Shown here: piece after piece, positions 5,399 through 7,579 of the stretch
How positions within the stretch are numbered: the stretch's first letter is position 1
How the letters are laid out: each line of letters opens with the position of its first letter
Source of the DNA: Mariprofundaceae bacterium
GTDB lineage: Bacteria; Pseudomonadota; Zetaproteobacteria; Mariprofundales; Mariprofundaceae
Direction: 5' to 3'
Assembly: GCA_030950965.1 (NCBI GenBank)
Contig: JAUZQP010000172.1
Location: forward strand, 1 to 7,579
Length of the DNA: 7,579 nt
Translations under genes and position numbers: made by a program
The notes under the pieces: generated by a model
What the model was told of the DNA's origin: nothing
Databases searched by the model: none
What the model saw: only the letters and a program-made list of their open reading frames with translations

Positions 5399-6671
5399 TC
5401 TGGTGATTCGTCAAGGCCGTGTCATTGATCCTGCTCATGGTGTAGATGACGTGGCAGACGTATGGATTCATGATGGATGTATTGCAGGCATCGGTAGCTT
5501 CGATGGCAAAGCTAAGCGCGAGCTTGATGCCCACGGTTTGATCGTCTGCCCTGGATTGATTGATATGCATGTTCATCTGCGTGAACCTGGTGCGGAATGG
5601 AAAGAGGACATCGAGTCAGGTTCGCTGGCAGCGGTGGCTGGCGGTGTGACCAGTATGTGTTGTATGCCAAACACCAGCCCTTGTTTGGATCATGCTGCGG
5701 TGGTGATGCAGGTGAAAATGCGCGCTGCTCAAGTGGGTTTGTGCCATATTCACCCCATTGGTGCGGTGAGTCGCAAGCTCGAAGGCACAGAACTAACCGA
5801 AATGCGCGAGCTGTCCCGTGCTGGCGCAGTGGCTTTTTCTGACGATGGCAAACCGATTTGGCATGCAGGCGTGATGCGCAAAGCCTTGGAATATGCTTCG
5901 ACCTTTGGCTTTTTGGTTATTCAACACGCCGAGGAATTTCAACTCACCAAGGGTGGCTCCATTAACGAAGGGTGGATTTCCACTCAATTGGGTGTGCAAG
6001 GCATGCCCGCAGAGGGCGAGGACTGCGTTATTGCTCGTGATGTCATGCTCACCCGTTTAACAGGCGGACTTTACCATGTTGCCCATATCTCTACCGCTGG
6101 TGCTGTGGCACAGGTGCGCGCTGCGCAGGCAGAAGGTTTAGCAGTTACCACCGAAGCCGCGCCGCATCATTTCGCACTGACCGAAGAGGAGGTGCTGGGC
6201 TACCGCAGTGATGCCAAAATGAGTCCGCCGCTACGCACCGAAGCAGATCGTCAAGCTGTGATTGAGGGGTTGCGCGATGGTACCATCAGCGTGATTGCCA
6301 CCGATCATGCACCGCACCATGTGGACGATAAACGCTGTGGTTTGGAATGTGCAGCCTTCGGTATTGTCGGGCTGGAAACGATGTTGCCCATATCGTTGAT
6401 GTTGGTGCGCGATGGTGTGTTAAGCATGGCTGAGTTGATTGCTAAAATGACGGTGAATCCTGCGCGTTTGCTAAACCTTCCTGCGGGTGATCTTGGCCAA
6501 GGTGCAGTGGCCGATGTATGTATCTTTGATCCCGATGGCGAATGGGTGTTGGATCGTAACAAGCTGCGCTCCAAATCACACAATACGCCGTGGCACGGCA
6601 AAAGCATGCAGGGTCAAGTACGTTACACGGTGACCGCTGGCACAGTCGTTTTTGAGCAGGAGCAGGCATGA
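5388..6671 (+). CDS. pyrC: Dihydroorotase (class I type), apparently active
   Basis: This zinc amidohydrolase cyclises carbamoyl-aspartate to dihydroorotate, step 3 of UMP synthesis. It is 427 aa from ATG 5388 (429 if ATG 5382 is used). Metal ligands are all present by motif: H61 and H63 in DMHVHLREPG, the acidic pair D152/D153 in FSDDGKP, H180 in IQHAEE, H233 in VAHIST and D306 in ATDHAPHH. The positions nearly coincide with those of the Aquifex enzyme. TEAAPHHFALTEE and SPPLRTEADR are also typical. This differs from pseudomonad PyrC', the inactive partner of PyrB, which has lost ligands. It overlaps pyrB by 11 bases and its TGA overlaps the pyrK ATG. A stable PyrB-PyrC complex is plausible from gene order and the lack of pyrI, but not shown by the sequence. 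Confidence 0.95.
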   Translation: MKIDLVIRQGRVIDPAHGVDDVADVWIHDGCIAGIGSFDGKAKRELDAHGLIVCPGLIDMHVHLREPGAEWKEDIESGSLAAVAGGVTSMCCMPNTSPCLDHAAVVMQVKMRAAQVGLCHIHPIGAVSRKLEGTELTEMRELSRAGAVAFSDDGKPIWHAGVMRKALEYASTFGFLVIQHAEEFQLTKGGSINEGWISTQLGVQGMPAEGEDCVIARDVMLTRLTGGLYHVAHISTAGAVAQVRAAQAEGLAVTTEAAPHHFALTEEEVLGYRSDAKMSPPLRTEADRQAVIEGLRDGTISVIATDHAPHHVDDKRCGLECAAFGIVGLETMLPISLMLVRDGVLSMAELIAKMTVNPARLLNLPAGDLGQGAVADVCIFDPDGEWVLDRNKLRSKSHNTPWHGKSMQGQVRYTVTAGTVVFEQEQA

Positions 6672-7537
6672 GCAGACAGGCCACTATTTTTGAACAGCTA
6701 GCGCGGGTGCAGATCAACGTTGCCCACCCAGCCGAGCAATACATGATGCGCTTGCACGCGCCCGACATTGCCGCCCATGCCTTGCCAGGGCAATTCGTTC
6801 ATCTGCAGGTGGCTGAAGGTGCGCGTTTGCGTCGCCCTATTTCCATTATGCTAAGCAACCCCGAGCAAGGCACGATTGATGTGCTGTTCAAAGTGGTCGG
6901 CGAAGGCACACGTTTATTGGCGCAAAAGCAAGCCGGTGACATCTTGGCAGTCTGTGGTCCGATTGGCGTGCCGTTTGACATCAGCGACACTTCACGCCGT
7001 TACGCCTGCATTGGTGGCGGCGTAGGGATTCCACCGATGATTTTTGCCGCTGACCGTTTACAGCAAGCGGCTGGTCACCCTATGGTGTTTGCTGGTTCCG
7101 AAGTACCTTTTCCGTTTGCATTAACAGCCTCTCGTTTCTTGCTGCCCGGCATTCCTGCCGCTGCCATGATGACCATTCAATCTTTAGAATCTCGCGATAT
7201 CCCCTGCCGTTTAGCGTCGGGTAACCCTGAGTTATTTGGTACATTTTCAGGCTATGTTGCCGATCTTGCCGCATTATGGCTGGAAGCCCTACCCACAGAA
7301 GAACGCGATAAAGTCACTATCCTATCCTGCGGCCCCCACCCGATGCTACGCTCCGTGGCTCAACTCGGCGCACGTTTTGGCGTGCAAACCTTTGTGTCCT
7401 TAGAAGAGCACATGGCCTGTGCCATCGGTGGTTGTGCTGGTTGTGTGGTAGAAACGCATGAAGCCGACGGTACCCATTACCGCCGCATCTGCGTTGATGG
7501 CCCCGTATTCGATGCCACGCAATTAAACTGGGATTAA
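6668..7537 (+). CDS. pyrK: Dihydroorotate dehydrogenase electron transfer subunit (class 1B)
   Basis: PyrK carries FAD and a [2Fe-2S] cluster and relays electrons from the FMN of class 1B PyrD to NAD+. The 289 aa show a flavin barrel with RRPIS (55-59), a nucleotide domain with GGGVGIPPM (116-124) and CGPHPML (221-227), and a C-terminal cluster motif. Its cysteines are C251, C256, C259 and C275 (Cys-x4-Cys-x2-Cys-x15-Cys) in EEHMACAIGGCAGC and CVDGPVF, which closely follow Lactococcus and Bacillus PyrK. This ending separates it from other FNR-like reductases. The ATG at 6668 overlaps the pyrC TGA by 4 bases and has AGGAG at 6658-6662 with a 5-base spacer. No pyrD lies in the window; the next 42 bases contain no start, so it may follow just outside. 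The somewhat long, Ala/His-rich first 25 residues look like normal family variation. Confidence 0.93.
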   Translation: MSRQATIFEQLARVQINVAHPAEQYMMRLHAPDIAAHALPGQFVHLQVAEGARLRRPISIMLSNPEQGTIDVLFKVVGEGTRLLAQKQAGDILAVCGPIGVPFDISDTSRRYACIGGGVGIPPMIFAADRLQQAAGHPMVFAGSEVPFPFALTASRFLLPGIPAAAMMTIQSLESRDIPCRLASGNPELFGTFSGYVADLAALWLEALPTEERDKVTILSCGPHPMLRSVAQLGARFGVQTFVSLEEHMACAIGGCAGCVVETHEADGTHYRRICVDGPVFDATQLNWD

Positions 7538-7579
7538 CGATTGCTAGCCGTACGGTGGTAAAACAAGGTAGCTGAAGAC
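7538..7579. other. Short tail after pyrK, no gene recognised
   Basis: The 42 bases contain an 8-bp palindrome CCGTACGG (7548-7555). There is no start codon with a plausible ribosome site and no hairpin plus T-run. Whether the operon continues cannot be told. Confidence 0.4.

Noticed and set aside
7561..7572. AACAAGGTAGC similarity to the conserved 3' end of 16S rRNA
   Set aside because: Only about 11 bases agree; the flanking bases do not match and no rRNA structure is present. Taken as chance.
1..7579. CRISPR arrays, tRNA or rRNA genes
   Set aside because: No regularly spaced direct repeats and no cloverleaf-like or rRNA-like segments were found on either strand by eye.

Overview
The window looks like a piece of a gammaproteobacterial chromosome of middling GC content. 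FolD carries the same variants of the cofactor-loop motifs as the enterobacterial enzyme (GASNIVGRP, HRFT), and the order ruvX-pyrR-pyrB-pyrC is the one known from pseudomonads and other gammaproteobacteria. I cannot name a genus. A sulfur-oxidising Thiotrichales-type genome would fit the repeat content and the class 1B-type pyrK, but that is a guess.

Layout. Positions 1-402 hold no gene I trust: a 5'-open reading frame with small hairpins (1-114) and a dispersed GTTCCC/GGGAAC palindrome (about 255-337). Positions 403-2545 are a minus-strand cluster read prmA, then folD, then a small membrane protein gene. A REP-like perfect palindrome lies between prmA and folD. Positions 2546-2765 separate two divergent transcription units and contain a 123-bp MITE-like element with inverted ends and an exact 8-bp target duplication. 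Positions 2766-7537 form one plus-strand array: a ferredoxin-reductase-like flavoprotein, ruvX, pyrR, pyrB, pyrC and pyrK. The first two genes are 2 bases apart and all later junctions overlap by 4 to 11 bases, so the array is very probably one translationally coupled operon. The last 42 bases hold no recognisable gene.

How the genes work together. PyrB (aspartate carbamoyltransferase) and PyrC (dihydroorotase) carry out steps 2 and 3 of de novo UMP synthesis. PyrK is the FAD/[2Fe-2S] subunit that passes electrons from a class 1B dihydroorotate dehydrogenase (step 4) to NAD+; its partner PyrD is not in the window. PyrR is the UMP-responsive regulator/uracil phosphoribosyltransferase. RuvX acts on nucleic acids and is a habitual neighbour of pyrR. 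FolD makes one-carbon folate units used in purine and thymidylate synthesis, so both strands touch nucleotide metabolism; PrmA methylates ribosomal protein L11.

Most notable points: the MITE-like insertion in the divergent promoter region; three unrelated palindromic repeat types, each in one of the window's three non-coding gaps; a second FNR-fold protein at the head of the pyr operon, where yqgE often sits; a PyrK-bearing operon in a gammaproteobacterial context; and a dihydroorotase that keeps every metal ligand, unlike the inactive PyrC' of pseudomonads. I found no convincing wholly new system.
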